DNA from: Candidatus Sulfotelmatobacter kueseliae
GTDB taxonomy: Bacteria; Acidobacteriota; Terriglobia; Terriglobales; Acidobacteriaceae
Length of the DNA: 58,499 bases
Assembly (NCBI GenBank): GCA_900290255.1
Contig: OMOD01000140.1
Location: 1-58,499, forward strand
Direction: 5' to 3'
The translations under genes were made by a program, and so were the position numbers. The notes beneath the pieces are model-generated. The model saw nothing but the letters and a program-made list of their open reading frames with translations. It ran no database searches and was not told the DNA's origin. Shown in pieces: positions 40,658 through 48,910 of the stretch. Numbering within the stretch: the first letter of the stretch is position 1; the number at the start of each line of letters is the position of its first letter.

Positions 40658-40763
40658 GATTGCAGGTCTTAGATTTTGGAAGGCAGATTTCAAGATTGCA
40701 GGTTGCAAAGTCCGTTTCTCAAATCTGCAATCTAAAATCTGAAATCCGCAATCGAAAATCCAA
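40658..40763. repeat. Heptamer array with opposed halves
   Basis: Left: GATTGCA GGTCTTA, GATTTTG GAAGGCA, GATTTCA, then GATTGCA and GGTTGCA. Right: AATCTGC AATCTAA, AATCTGA AATCCGC, AATCGAA AATCCAA. The two halves are inverse to each other and could form a long A/T-rich stem just before the EVE gene. Confidence 0.8.
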
Positions 40764-40768
40764 CAGTT

Positions 40769-41149
40769 ATGGACTATCTGCTGAAAACCGAACCCTCGAC
40801 ATATTCCTTTGCCGACTTGCAGCGGGAGAAGACGACCGTTTGGGATGGTGTCTCGAATCCGGCCGCGCTGAAACATCTGCGGGCAATGAAGCCGGGCGAG
40901 CGGGTGGTGATTTACCACACCGGAGATGAGAAGAGCGCCGTGGGAACGGCGACGGTCGTGTCGGTGGATGCGTCGGACGCGCGGAATCCGCAAGTGAAGA
41001 TCAAGCTGGGCAAGGCTAACTCGAAACCCGTAACCCTGGCTGAGGCGAAGGCGAATCAACTGTTTGCGGAGTCGCCCTTGGTGCGACAGGGAAGACTGAG
41101 CGTGGTCCCGCTGACCGGGGCGCAGTACAAGTTTCTGACGGGGGAGTAA
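40769..41149 (+). CDS. EVE domain protein (126 aa)
   Basis: Small PUA-like fold (EVE domain, thymocyte nuclear protein 1 type). Family marks: MDYLLKTEPSTYSFADLQRE, TTVWDGVSNPAALKHLRAMK and GERVVIYHTGDEKSAVG, then TATVVSVDASDARNPQVKIK. Members bind modified bases in DNA or RNA and are sometimes fused to restriction enzymes; here it stands alone. The upstream heptamer inverted array ends five bases before its ATG, leaving no normal ribosome-binding site. Confidence 0.93.
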   Translation: MDYLLKTEPSTYSFADLQREKTTVWDGVSNPAALKHLRAMKPGERVVIYHTGDEKSAVGTATVVSVDASDARNPQVKIKLGKANSKPVTLAEAKANQLFAESPLVRQGRLSVVPLTGAQYKFLTGE

Positions 41150-41264
41150 AAGATTACAGTTCCCACCCAGGAAAGTTCCCTTACAGCCAACTCAGGCGCG
41201 AGCGGATGCTTCCAAGCAACTGGAGTTGCTTGGGTTCTTGCGGGTCATCATTCTGGAGAGAACA

Positions 41265-42374
41265 ATGAAATCGGGAAGACTGCAGGGAACGCGTCTCGCG
41301 TCGGCTGCGGCTGGCTGCGTCGTGCTGCTATTCGTCGCTCCGAGACTCTGGGCGCAAGAAACGAAGGAAAAGGTCACCGTGGATGACGTGGACCGCACGT
41401 TCATGGTTCGGTTGCCGAAGGGCTACGACCCGCAGCAGCACTATCCGGTGATGATCCTGCTGCATGGCATGAACCAGGATGCCGACGATATAGAGCGGCT
41501 CACACAGTTCGACCAATTGGCGGATAAGGATGGGGTGATTGCGGTCTATCCTCTCGCGCTGCATGGAAGGTGGAATGTGGGTGTGCACCCGCAGGAGCGC
41601 TCACCGATGGGCATGGGCCCGGGTGGACATCGACGTTACGGCGGAGGCGGCTACCCCGGCGGAGGCGGTGGTGGAGGCGGATATCCCGGTGGAGGCGGAG
41701 GTGGAGGATATCCGGGCGGCGGCCAGCAGTCCCCAAGTCGTGAGCCGAGCGAGGAAAGAGGGCCTGCCCCGGCAGACGACGTCGGTTTCGTCAACCAGAT
41801 GCTGGATCAGCTTGCGTCGAAGTTTTCGGTGGATACCTCGCGCATCTATGCGGCAGGCTTGTCCGAGGGTGGCTTTATGAGTCTGCGCCTGGGGTGCGCG
41901 CTGAGCGACCGAATTGCGGCGATCGCTGCGGTGGGTGCGGCCATGCCGAAAACGATGATTTGTCTGCCTTCTCGTCCGGTGCCCCTGGTGATGATCAATG
42001 GCACGTCGGACCCGGTGGTTCCATACGGCGGCGGAACCGAGCACAATCTGAGCCTGTCCACGCTCTCTGTGGAAAACAGCGCCAAGGCGTGGGCGAAAAT
42101 TGATCGCTGCGCGGAGAAGCCGGAGCACAGCAAATTACCGGCGCCAGCGAAGGGCGGCATGGAGATCAAAGTCGATACCTACACCGGCTGCCAGCAGAAC
42201 GCTCAGGTCGTGATCTACAGCGTGAAGGGCGCGGGAAACACCTGGCCCGGCGGCGAGCAATACGAAGCGGAGAACACGGTCGGGAAGACGAGCCAGGACC
42301 TCCATGCCAACGAGATCATGTGGAATTTCCTGGTCAGCCGGAAACTCCCGGACAAGGGCGCGGCTGCGCCGTAG
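41265..42374 (+). CDS. Secreted alpha/beta-hydrolase, PHB depolymerase/feruloyl esterase-like (369 aa)
   Basis: Extracellular esterase of the LpqC/Esterase_PHB type. Signal peptide (SAAAGCVVLLFVAPRLWAQ), HYPVMILLHGMNQDADD oxyanion region, nucleophile Ser in AAGLSEGGFM, acid Asp in INGTSDPVVPYGG, and the late GAGNTWPGG with His in DLHANEIMWNF. Between the HGRWNVGVH strand and the next helix sits a Gly-rich insertion with repeats of GGYPGGGGGGG, about 45 residues, encoded by a GGAGGCGGT-type microsatellite. GGAGAG upstream of ATG. Substrate unknown. Confidence 0.9.
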   Translation: MKSGRLQGTRLASAAAGCVVLLFVAPRLWAQETKEKVTVDDVDRTFMVRLPKGYDPQQHYPVMILLHGMNQDADDIERLTQFDQLADKDGVIAVYPLALHGRWNVGVHPQERSPMGMGPGGHRRYGGGGYPGGGGGGGGYPGGGGGGGYPGGGQQSPSREPSEERGPAPADDVGFVNQMLDQLASKFSVDTSRIYAAGLSEGGFMSLRLGCALSDRIAAIAAVGAAMPKTMICLPSRPVPLVMINGTSDPVVPYGGGTEHNLSLSTLSVENSAKAWAKIDRCAEKPEHSKLPAPAKGGMEIKVDTYTGCQQNAQVVIYSVKGAGNTWPGGEQYEAENTVGKTSQDLHANEIMWNFLVSRKLPDKGAAAP

Positions 42375-42441
42375 TTCGCGTTCGCGCGTCACATCTTCGA
42401 TTACCGCCATGCCGGCTCCTTCGGAGAATCAAAGATTCCGG

Positions 42442-44040
42442 TCAACTCATGGCCTTCCTCAACTCGCGGCGCAGAATCTTTCCTGAGGCGGTCTTGGGAA
42501 CGGCGCTGACGAAGTGCACTTCGCGCGGCTGCTTGTAATGCGTGAGGCGGTCGGCGACGAAGGCGCAAAGTTCATCTTCCAGCTTTTTGCCATCCACAAA
42601 TCCATCGCGCAAGGCGACAAAGGCAACGGGGATTTCTCCGGCTGAGGCGTCGGCGCGGCCGACCACGCCACATTCCTTCACCGCCGGATGCTCGAGCAAG
42701 ACGGCTTCGACTTCCGCCGGAGCCACGGCAAACCCTTTGTATTTGATCATCTCTTTGCGGCGGTCCACGACGCGGTAGAAGCCTTCGCCATCGCGAGTGA
42801 CGATGTCGCCCGACCAGTACCATCCGTCGCGCAAAACGGAGGCGGTAGCTTGCGGCTCCTTCCAGTAACCCAGCATGATCTGCGGTCCACGCATGACCAG
42901 TTCGCCGGGCTGGCCGGGTGCGGCTTCCGTGAGATTCTCCGGAGTTTCGGCGGGATCAATTTCTGCCTGCGCAAGCACGCGGCAATCGGTTTGCGCCAAA
43001 GGATGGCCGATTGAGTCGGGACGGTAGAGATCCGGCTCGAGGAATCCAACGTGAGTGACGGGAGAAGCCTCAGTCATGCCGTATCCCTGGCACACGAGGA
43101 TGTTGGTGAGAGCGGTGAAGCAACGCGCCAGTTCCGGCGCGAGAGGTGCGGCCCCCGACTTGATCCAGTGGACTTTGTGATCGCGAGGGAACTCGCCCGC
43201 TTCGGCCGCCTGGCAGAGTGCGTTAATCGCGGGCGGGACCAGCGGCATCATGGTAATGGCCTCGTCGGTCAAGAGTTTGATGAATGGCTGCGGCTGGAAG
43301 CGCGGCACCAGTACAAGCGTGGCGCCCAGGATCAGCACAGGGTTGAGAACCACGTTCAGTCCGTAGATGTGATAGAGCGGCAGGCAGCAGAGAACGTTGT
43401 CGGCCGAGTTGAGCCTGGTCGCGTTCGGGCCGAGAAGTTGGTAGACGTTGGCCACGAGATTGAAGTGCGAGAGCATAACTCCCTTGGGCAGGCCGGTCGT
43501 GCCGCTGGAGTAGGGAAGCGCGGCCAGAATTTGTTCAGAAGACTGGTCGGGTTTGGGATAAGAGGCGGTCGCGGGCTTCAACAACGCTGCGAACGGTTCG
43601 GCGCCGGCAACGCTCTGGCGCGTGGTGTAGACGCGGCGAAGGTTGGGGAGTCCGGCGAGGTGGATGCCTTCCAGGTTGGCGCCATCGCTGATCAGAAGAA
43701 CGGCTGCGGAGTTTTCCAGTTGATATCGCACTTCGCGCTCGCGGAAAGTCGGGTTCAAGAGTGTGGGAATGGCGCCGGCGAGAGTGGTGGCGTGATAGGC
43801 GGTGCAGAATTCCCAGGAGTTGGCGAGGAAAATCGCCACCACGTCGCCGGGCCGAACGCCTGCAGCAATCAAGCCGCGGGCCACGGACTCGACTGTGTCT
43901 CCATATTCGGCGTAAGTCAGACGGCGGCCGCAAGAAACGTCTACCAGGGCCGTCTTCTGCGCGTGGCGGCGGCAGGAATCGAGCACAAGGTCGTGCAGAA
44001 ACAGGTGGTGAGGATCAGCGTAAAGTTGGCTGCGCAACAT
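42442..44040 (-). CDS. AMP-dependent acyl/aryl-CoA ligase (532 aa)
   Basis: Adenylate-forming enzyme that activates a carboxylic acid and transfers it to CoA; 4-coumarate-CoA ligase-like by pattern. P-loop-like YSSGTTGLPKGVMLSH, A5 motif GYGMTEASPVTHVG, A7/A8 region WYWSGDIVTRDGEGFYRVVD with RRKEMIKYKGFAVAPAEVE, and the final catalytic Lys in PKTASGKILRRELR. Start at MLRSQLYADPHH; upstream codons lack family similarity. TACAAT lies ten bases before the ATG and no Shine-Dalgarno sequence is visible, so the leader is very short. Substrate not assignable. Confidence 0.93.
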   Translation of the reverse strand: MLRSQLYADPHHLFLHDLVLDSCRRHAQKTALVDVSCGRRLTYAEYGDTVESVARGLIAAGVRPGDVVAIFLANSWEFCTAYHATTLAGAIPTLLNPTFREREVRYQLENSAAVLLISDGANLEGIHLAGLPNLRRVYTTRQSVAGAEPFAALLKPATASYPKPDQSSEQILAALPYSSGTTGLPKGVMLSHFNLVANVYQLLGPNATRLNSADNVLCCLPLYHIYGLNVVLNPVLILGATLVLVPRFQPQPFIKLLTDEAITMMPLVPPAINALCQAAEAGEFPRDHKVHWIKSGAAPLAPELARCFTALTNILVCQGYGMTEASPVTHVGFLEPDLYRPDSIGHPLAQTDCRVLAQAEIDPAETPENLTEAAPGQPGELVMRGPQIMLGYWKEPQATASVLRDGWYWSGDIVTRDGEGFYRVVDRRKEMIKYKGFAVAPAEVEAVLLEHPAVKECGVVGRADASAGEIPVAFVALRDGFVDGKKLEDELCAFVADRLTHYKQPREVHFVSAVPKTASGKILRRELRKAMS

Positions 44041-44101
44041 GCAGGGAGAGATTGTAGCGGAAAAACGTACGAGGAATGGGGGACGGCCGGAAAGAGGGAT
44101 A

Positions 44102-44125
44102 GGGGCGGCAATCGTTTGCCGCCCC
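44102..44125 (-). terminator. Terminator hairpin after the creD-like gene
   Basis: GGGGCGGCAA-4 nt-TTGCCGCCCC, seven bases past the stop. The minus-strand tail TATCCCTCTTTCC is only moderately U-rich. Confidence 0.6.
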
Positions 44126-44132
44126 TTCGAGC

Positions 44133-45383
44133 TTAGCGCGGGTTGAGGCGCAGGGCAGCGGCGCGCGCTGCCAGTTGCTCGGACCACTTAATGCGGCCCG
44201 TCGCCTGCATCACCACAAACAACGTGATGATGGCAATCACCGTAATGGACAGCCCGGTGAAGCCCTTCCAGAAAAATGCATAGGAGAAAAGCACGAGATA
44301 GATCAACTGCGCCGTTCCGGCTTCCAGAGCGGCGAACCTCATGCCGACGACCAACCGCAGATAGCTGACCACCAGACCCACCGACACGACGGAAGCGATG
44401 ACCATGGCCGCATGGATGGAAATGTGATCCACCAGATAAGCCAGCAGCAGGTGAAAGGCGAAGAATGCCGTGGCCAGGAAGAAGTAATTCATGGGATGCA
44501 AGTCGATATTGCGCAGGGTGGTGATGATGAATATCAGAAAGAAAAAGAAAAACAGGGACACCGGCGCGGCGTAGCTGATTTCTCCCGCCAGCGGACCGGG
44601 TTGCAGTTTCTGGGGCATGGTCATGCCGATCTGGAATCCGGAAACCAGGTTGGAATACTGCCAGGTCAGTTCCCAGCCGCCGGGGACGAGCAGTTTGGAG
44701 GTGGGTGAGAGGGTGTCGTCGGCGAAATCGATGTCGCGGAAGTTGGTGTGCATGACGAGGGAAAAGTTGCGCGCCTGCGCGATGCCGTCACCCAGTTGAT
44801 AGCGCCACGAATCGAGGCCCTGCGAACGATAGGCGACGTGCAGGTTGGCGTCGGCTCCGGCTGGAACGTCAGCGCGCCCGAACGTGCCTTCGTTGTCGGT
44901 CGTCAGGGACACGGGTTGGTCGCTGATCTTCATCTGCAATCCGTCGTAGAGCGCTTTCTGAGCAGGAAACTTCAGGCGAAAAGCGACGTTCTGCGCCTGG
45001 CTGGTGCTGTTGTGGAAGGTGTAATCAGCCGCGAAATCGACCCCGTAGGTGCTGTACCACAGCAACCCCTTTTGGCGCGGATCGAGATGAAAATTGACGC
45101 GGATGCGGCTGGATTCGAGCGCCAGTGGGATATGGTGCTGCACGTTTTCGGTATGCTCGACCGCCTTGCCGTTCTCGAGCGTGGTTGTGCGCTTCGTTTC
45201 AGTCACGGTGTAGTGCGCAGTCGGGGGTAGTTGTTGCTGCTCGCTGCCCCACGTCGAAGCTACGTGGTCCTGCAGTTGCTGGTTACTGCCGTAGGTGCGG
45301 GAGAAAATGGTTGCGCCCAGAATGACCCAGGCGATGGTGGTGCAAACAAAAATGAACGCGAGTGCAAGAATCTGCCGTAGCAA
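44133..45383 (-). CDS. CreD-like inner-membrane protein (416 aa)
   Basis: N-terminal helix (ILALAFIFVCTTIAWVILGA), a large periplasmic beta-rich domain (about residues 50-270), then a bundle of five or six helices: VSLFFFFFLIFIITTLRNID, YFFLATAFFAFHLLLAYLV, AAMVIASVVSVGLVVSYLRL and FTGLSITVIAIITLFVVMQA. The segment LHPMNYFFLATAFFAFHLLL with YLVDHISIHAAM is typical of CreD (cell envelope integrity). Function in this family is unclear beyond envelope stress. No CreBC genes are visible here. A cluster of GTGTC/GACAC dyads lies 120-180 bp upstream. Confidence 0.85.
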   Translation of the reverse strand: MLRQILALAFIFVCTTIAWVILGATIFSRTYGSNQQLQDHVASTWGSEQQQLPPTAHYTVTETKRTTTLENGKAVEHTENVQHHIPLALESSRIRVNFHLDPRQKGLLWYSTYGVDFAADYTFHNSTSQAQNVAFRLKFPAQKALYDGLQMKISDQPVSLTTDNEGTFGRADVPAGADANLHVAYRSQGLDSWRYQLGDGIAQARNFSLVMHTNFRDIDFADDTLSPTSKLLVPGGWELTWQYSNLVSGFQIGMTMPQKLQPGPLAGEISYAAPVSLFFFFFLIFIITTLRNIDLHPMNYFFLATAFFAFHLLLAYLVDHISIHAAMVIASVVSVGLVVSYLRLVVGMRFAALEAGTAQLIYLVLFSYAFFWKGFTGLSITVIAIITLFVVMQATGRIKWSEQLAARAAALRLNPR

Positions 45384-45501
45384 GGAATTCCTCCTGTTGG
45401 GGGATGGCGTTGATTTAGATCGCAGCAGTTCGGATGCATGGAGGCTGCCGCCGCAGGCTTATTGACAGCAGGCAGGTTAGGGCGAGGGGCCAGGCATGGG
45501 A

Positions 45502-45562
45502 GTGTCAGAGACGACACGTGTGTGTCACAGCGGAGACACTATGGGAGTGACAACGGAGACAC
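45502..45562. promoter_or_regulatory. Three GTGTC...GACAC dyads in 61 bp
   Basis: GTGTC-N6-GACAC, GTGTC-N8-GACAC and GTGAC-N6-GACAC in succession. They lie between the glutaredoxin stop and the creD-like start. Could be an array of regulator sites or a small repeat cluster. Confidence 0.45.
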
Positions 45563-45566
45563 CGTC

Positions 45567-45812
45567 CTAGCTATCCAGTTTGCGGAGGAACTCCTGCTCG
45601 TCCATGCGGTATTTGAACGCTTTGCGGCCGTCAATGAAGACGACGGGAAGCTCGTCGTTGAACTGGCGGCGGAGTTCGGCGTCGGTATCCACATCAATCT
45701 CGCGCCAGGTGAAGCCGCCGTGGCGCGAGAGTCTGGCCAGGCTCTCCTTCACGACTTCGCAGAGATGGCAACCTTTGCGGGAATAGACGACTACACTGCG
45801 GGGCACCGGCAT
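45567..45812 (-). CDS. Glutaredoxin-family thioredoxin-like protein (81 aa)
   Basis: Small dithiol protein with active site CHLC in VVVYSRKGCHLCEVVKESLA, the following strand FTWREIDVDTDAELRRQFND, and the cis-Pro loop ELPVVFIDGRKAF. Same layout as glutaredoxin-like (DUF836/YruB-type) proteins. The start at MPVPRSVVVYSR fits the family length; the longer frame adds 54 improbable residues. TAGAAT lies eight bases before the ATG. Divergent from the SDR gene at 45956. Confidence 0.92.
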   Translation of the reverse strand: MPVPRSVVVYSRKGCHLCEVVKESLARLSRHGGFTWREIDVDTDAELRRQFNDELPVVFIDGRKAFKYRMDEQEFLRKLDS

Positions 45813-45943
45813 GCAAAGAGATTCTATCGCGAGGGATCGAGGCCTACCAGCAGGCGAAAAATGCGGCTCACAGGTTTGGGAGTCCGGATGACTCGACCGG
45901 CACAGGCGCGGAGACTTGTGATACCTGGAACACCGTGAGGCGG

Positions 45944-45949
45944 TAGAAT
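45944..45949 (+). promoter_or_regulatory. Candidate -10 box, leaderless spacing
   Basis: TAGAAT then CCCTGC then ATG. The 15-mer TAGAATCCCTGCATG is identical to that at the aminotransferase start (14845-14859). Confidence 0.5.
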
Positions 45950-45955
45950 CCCTGC

Positions 45956-46720
45956 ATGCAGCAGCTTCAGGCAAAACCTCTTCGCGGCAAGACTGCGCTG
46001 ATCACCGGGGCAGCGCGGCGGTTGGGACGGGCGTCGGCGCTGGCGCTGGCCCGAGCCGGTGCCGATGTGGCCATCACCTTCAATCACTCGGTGCGCGAGG
46101 CGAGGGAAACGGTAGTGGACCTGTCAGGTCTTGGCGTGCGGGCGTTCGCTCTGCGCTGCGACGTGACCGACGAGGCCAGCGTGCGCGCCATGATGAAAGA
46201 AGCGGGGCGGGAGCTGGGCCGGATCGATATCTTGCTGAACAACGCCGCGAACTACGAGACGGCTGAATTCGAAAAACTGACGCTGCGGCAGTGGGATGCA
46301 ATTTTCGCTTCCAACACGCGCGGGCCGTTTCTGGTGTCGCGCGAGGCGCTGAAATGGATGCGGCGCGGTCGCGGCAAGGGCCCGATGGAAGCCAAGATCA
46401 TCAACATGGGGTCGCTGGGCGGGCTGAGGCCGTGGGCGACGCATGCGCACTATTGCTCGTCGAAAGCGGCCCTGCACATGCTCACAAAAGTGATGGCGAG
46501 GGCGCTGGCGCCGGAGATTGCAGTGAATGCGGTAGCCCCGGGGATGATCGACCTGAAAGAGAAATCGGCGGCGGCTTTCATGCGGCGGATGGCGAAACAG
46601 ACTCCCATGCGGCGCAACGGGCGCGCGGACGAGATCGCCGAAGCGGTCTTGTTTTTCGCCACGGCGCCGCAGTTCATTACCGGCCAGATCCTGGCCGTGG
46701 ACGGAGGCCTGGGGCTTTAA
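45956..46720 (+). CDS. SDR, pteridine reductase/FolM-like (254 aa)
   Basis: NADPH-dependent SDR. The glycine motif is TGAARRLGRASALALARAGA, the basic TGxxxRxG form found in pteridine reductases and FolM. It has DILLNNAANYETAEFEKLTL, catalytic MGSLGG and YCSSKAAL (Tyr/Lys), and the C-terminal GQILAVDGGLGL. A role in dihydrofolate/dihydropterin reduction is possible but unproven; generic 3-oxoacyl-ACP reductase-like activity is the alternative. Probably leaderless. The next gene is convergent, six bases away. Confidence 0.9.
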   Translation: MQQLQAKPLRGKTALITGAARRLGRASALALARAGADVAITFNHSVREARETVVDLSGLGVRAFALRCDVTDEASVRAMMKEAGRELGRIDILLNNAANYETAEFEKLTLRQWDAIFASNTRGPFLVSREALKWMRRGRGKGPMEAKIINMGSLGGLRPWATHAHYCSSKAALHMLTKVMARALAPEIAVNAVAPGMIDLKEKSAAAFMRRMAKQTPMRRNGRADEIAEAVLFFATAPQFITGQILAVDGGLGL

Positions 46721-46726
46721 CGGCGG

Positions 46727-47002
46727 CTAAGCCTCGGCTGAGGTCGGATCGATCACCAGCTTGACCTCGGAGATGCGGTTGGCCGGGAAGCCGCCTTGCC
46801 GGGCATGCTCCCGCACCATCTCCTCGTTGGGCGCGATATAGACGCAGTAAATCTTATCCTGGGTAACGTAGCTGTGCAGCCACTGGATCTTCGGTCCCAG
46901 GCTGTTCAGCACGCTGCAGGATTTCTGTGAGATGGCAATGACCTGTTCCGGGGTCACATTGCCGACGTTGGGGATGTCGCGTTCAATCACGTATTTTGGC
47001 AT
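46727..47002 (-). CDS. DUF4242 family protein (91 aa)
   Basis: Small ferredoxin-like (nickel-responsive SCO4226-like) domain: MPKYVIERDIPNVGNVTPEQ, SCSVLNSLGPKIQWLHSYVT and QDKIYCVYIAPNEEMVREHA, followed by GGFPANRISEV. Function unknown; relatives bind metal at a dimer interface. GGAGAGG upstream of ATG supports this start, 19 codons inside the longest frame. Tail-to-tail with the SDR and divergent from glmU. Confidence 0.9.
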   Translation of the reverse strand: MPKYVIERDIPNVGNVTPEQVIAISQKSCSVLNSLGPKIQWLHSYVTQDKIYCVYIAPNEEMVREHARQGGFPANRISEVKLVIDPTSAEA

Positions 47003-47120
47003 GCTGTCCTCTCCTGAATGGCGGCGAACGTCCAGCCGCCTGGCGAACCGCCGGGGCAAGATTTTAAGCTACGAGTCTGGAAATAGCTATCCCTTCCGGG
47101 GCGCGGTATATTGAGGGCAA

Positions 47121-48608
47121 ATGAAGAAATCAAAAGGCAGTCCTTCTCTTCCGGCCGCTGCTTCCGAGGAGCGCGCCTCCTCGGCGGCGGTTTCCGGCTG
47201 GCCAACTCCTCCCAGCCCGCGCATTGCGGTGGCCATCATGGCCGCGGGCAAGGGGACAAGACTCAAGTCGCAACTCCCAAAGGTGTTGCACGAAGCGGGC
47301 GGGAAACCGCTGCTGGAGCACGTGATCGGGGCGGCGGTGCGGGTTGTTCCCGCCCACGACGTTTACGCGATCATCGGCCATGAGGCTGACCGCGTGCGGG
47401 CGGCGATCGGACACACGGGCGTGAACTTTGTACTGCAGGCCGAACAACGGGGCACTGGGCATGCCCTCATGGTGGCGCGCGAGGATCTGGCCGGCTATGA
47501 CCATGTGATCGTGCTTTCAGGCGATGCTCCCATGATTACGCCGGAGACGATCGGACACCTGCGCAATTTCCACCTGGAAGAGGAAGCGGCCATGACGCTG
47601 CTCAGCGCCGACCTGGAAGATCCGACCGGATATGGCCGCGTGCTGCGAAAGAGCGCCCGCAGCGCCGAAGTGGAAGCGATTGTCGAAGAAAAGTCGGCGA
47701 GCGCGGCACAGAAGAAGGTTCGCGAGATTAATTCCGGCTTCTATGTTTTTGCGGTGAAGGAACTTTATGCCAGCATCGGAAAACTTTCGACCGAGAACGC
47801 GCATGCCGAGTATTACCTGACGGACATGGCCGCGGTGCTGTCGAAGGCGCGGCAGCGCGTGGTGGCCTTCAAAACGGCAAATGCCCGCGAGGTGCTGGGC
47901 GGAAATACCCGGGAGGAACTGGCCGATATTGACCACTTCATGCGGATGTCGAAGTGCCGGCAATTGATGGCGGACGGAGTGACCATCTTTTATCCGGCGA
48001 CCTGTGTGATTGACGCCGAGGTGGAGATTGCTCCCGACACAATCGTCGAGCCCTACGTGCAGCTGCTGGGGAAAACGCGAATCGGCACGGCCTGCCGCGT
48101 GCGTTCTTACTCGGTGATTCGCGATTCGAAAATTGGCGATGGCGTGATCATCCGTACGGGATGTGTGATGGAGGAATCGCGGGTGAGCGCCGGCGCGGTT
48201 ATTGGACCCTATTCGCACCTGCGTCCGGGGAGCGAGATTGGCGAAGGCGCGCACGTGGGGAATTTTGTCGAGACCAAGAAGATCAAGCTGGGCAAGGGAT
48301 CGAAGGCGAATCACCTGACCTATCTGGGCGACGCGGAGATTGGCGCTGGCGTGAACATTGGCGCGGGCACGATCACCTGCAACTACGACGGCTTCCACAA
48401 GCACAAAACCGTGATTGACGACGGCGTCTTCATCGGCAGCGACAGCACGCTGGTGGCGCCGGTGCGCGTGGGCAAGGGCGCCTACGTCGGGGCGGCGTCC
48501 TGCATTACGGACGATGTTCCCCAGGACTCGCTCGCGATTGGCCGGGCGCGGCAAGTGGTGAAGGAAGGCTGGGCCCGGCAGAAACGGACTGCGCGAAAAG
48601 CGAAATAG
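47121..48608 (+). CDS. glmU: Bifunctional GlmU (UDP-GlcNAc pyrophosphorylase / GlcN-1-P acetyltransferase)
   Basis: Makes UDP-N-acetylglucosamine for peptidoglycan and lipid A. N-terminal nucleotidyltransferase: AIMAAGKGTRLKSQLPKVLH, QRGTGHALM and VLSGDAPMI. C-terminal left-handed beta-helix acetyltransferase: VGNFVETKKIKLGKGSKANH, LTYLGDAEIGAGVNIGAGTI and TCNYDGFHKHKTVIDDGVFI. It has an unusual N-terminal extension of about 34 Ser/Ala/Pro-rich residues before the first strand; GAGGG precedes this first ATG, so the extension may be real. TATATT eight bases upstream suggests a very short leader. Confidence 0.97.
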   Translation: MKKSKGSPSLPAAASEERASSAAVSGWPTPPSPRIAVAIMAAGKGTRLKSQLPKVLHEAGGKPLLEHVIGAAVRVVPAHDVYAIIGHEADRVRAAIGHTGVNFVLQAEQRGTGHALMVAREDLAGYDHVIVLSGDAPMITPETIGHLRNFHLEEEAAMTLLSADLEDPTGYGRVLRKSARSAEVEAIVEEKSASAAQKKVREINSGFYVFAVKELYASIGKLSTENAHAEYYLTDMAAVLSKARQRVVAFKTANAREVLGGNTREELADIDHFMRMSKCRQLMADGVTIFYPATCVIDAEVEIAPDTIVEPYVQLLGKTRIGTACRVRSYSVIRDSKIGDGVIIRTGCVMEESRVSAGAVIGPYSHLRPGSEIGEGAHVGNFVETKKIKLGKGSKANHLTYLGDAEIGAGVNIGAGTITCNYDGFHKHKTVIDDGVFIGSDSTLVAPVRVGKGAYVGAASCITDDVPQDSLAIGRARQVVKEGWARQKRTARKAK

Positions 48609-48699
48609 CGCGGTTCGAGAATAGGCGTGTTTTGCTCTATTGGCTCCCTCAACCGAGAGGGACGATTGTTTTTTGTTCTCGCGATCATGTTGGGGACCA

Positions 48700-48838
48700 G
48701 CGTGGAAGAGCGGCCCTTTAGGGCCGCGTCCGCGTTCCCCCCCAAAGGTAGGGCCTTCAGGCCCGGATCCACCAGGGCTGAAGCCCATGATTCTCGGATC
48801 ACTCCCTACGCGGCGCTGAAGCGCCGCTCTTTCACGGT
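48700..48838. repeat. Family A paired element, third copy
   Basis: Left GCGGCCCT-TT-AGGGCCGC after GCGTGGAAGA, right GCGGCGCT-GA-AGCGCCGC before CTCTTTCACG, with GGGCCTTCAGGCCC and GGGCTGAAGCCC between them. About 139 bp, like the copies at 10.0 and 16.2 kb. It fills most of the 302-bp gap between glmU and the hydrolase, which shows nothing else. Confidence 0.85.
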
Positions 48839-48910
48839 TGCCCTAGGTTCCCGAAGCAAAGCCAGCGTATTTCCTGAATTGGCGGTAGAACGGGATGAAA
48901 CACGCTGTCG

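Noticed and set aside
47517..48788. 423-codon minus-strand ORF opposite glmU
   Set aside because: His/Arg-rich shadow of glmU.
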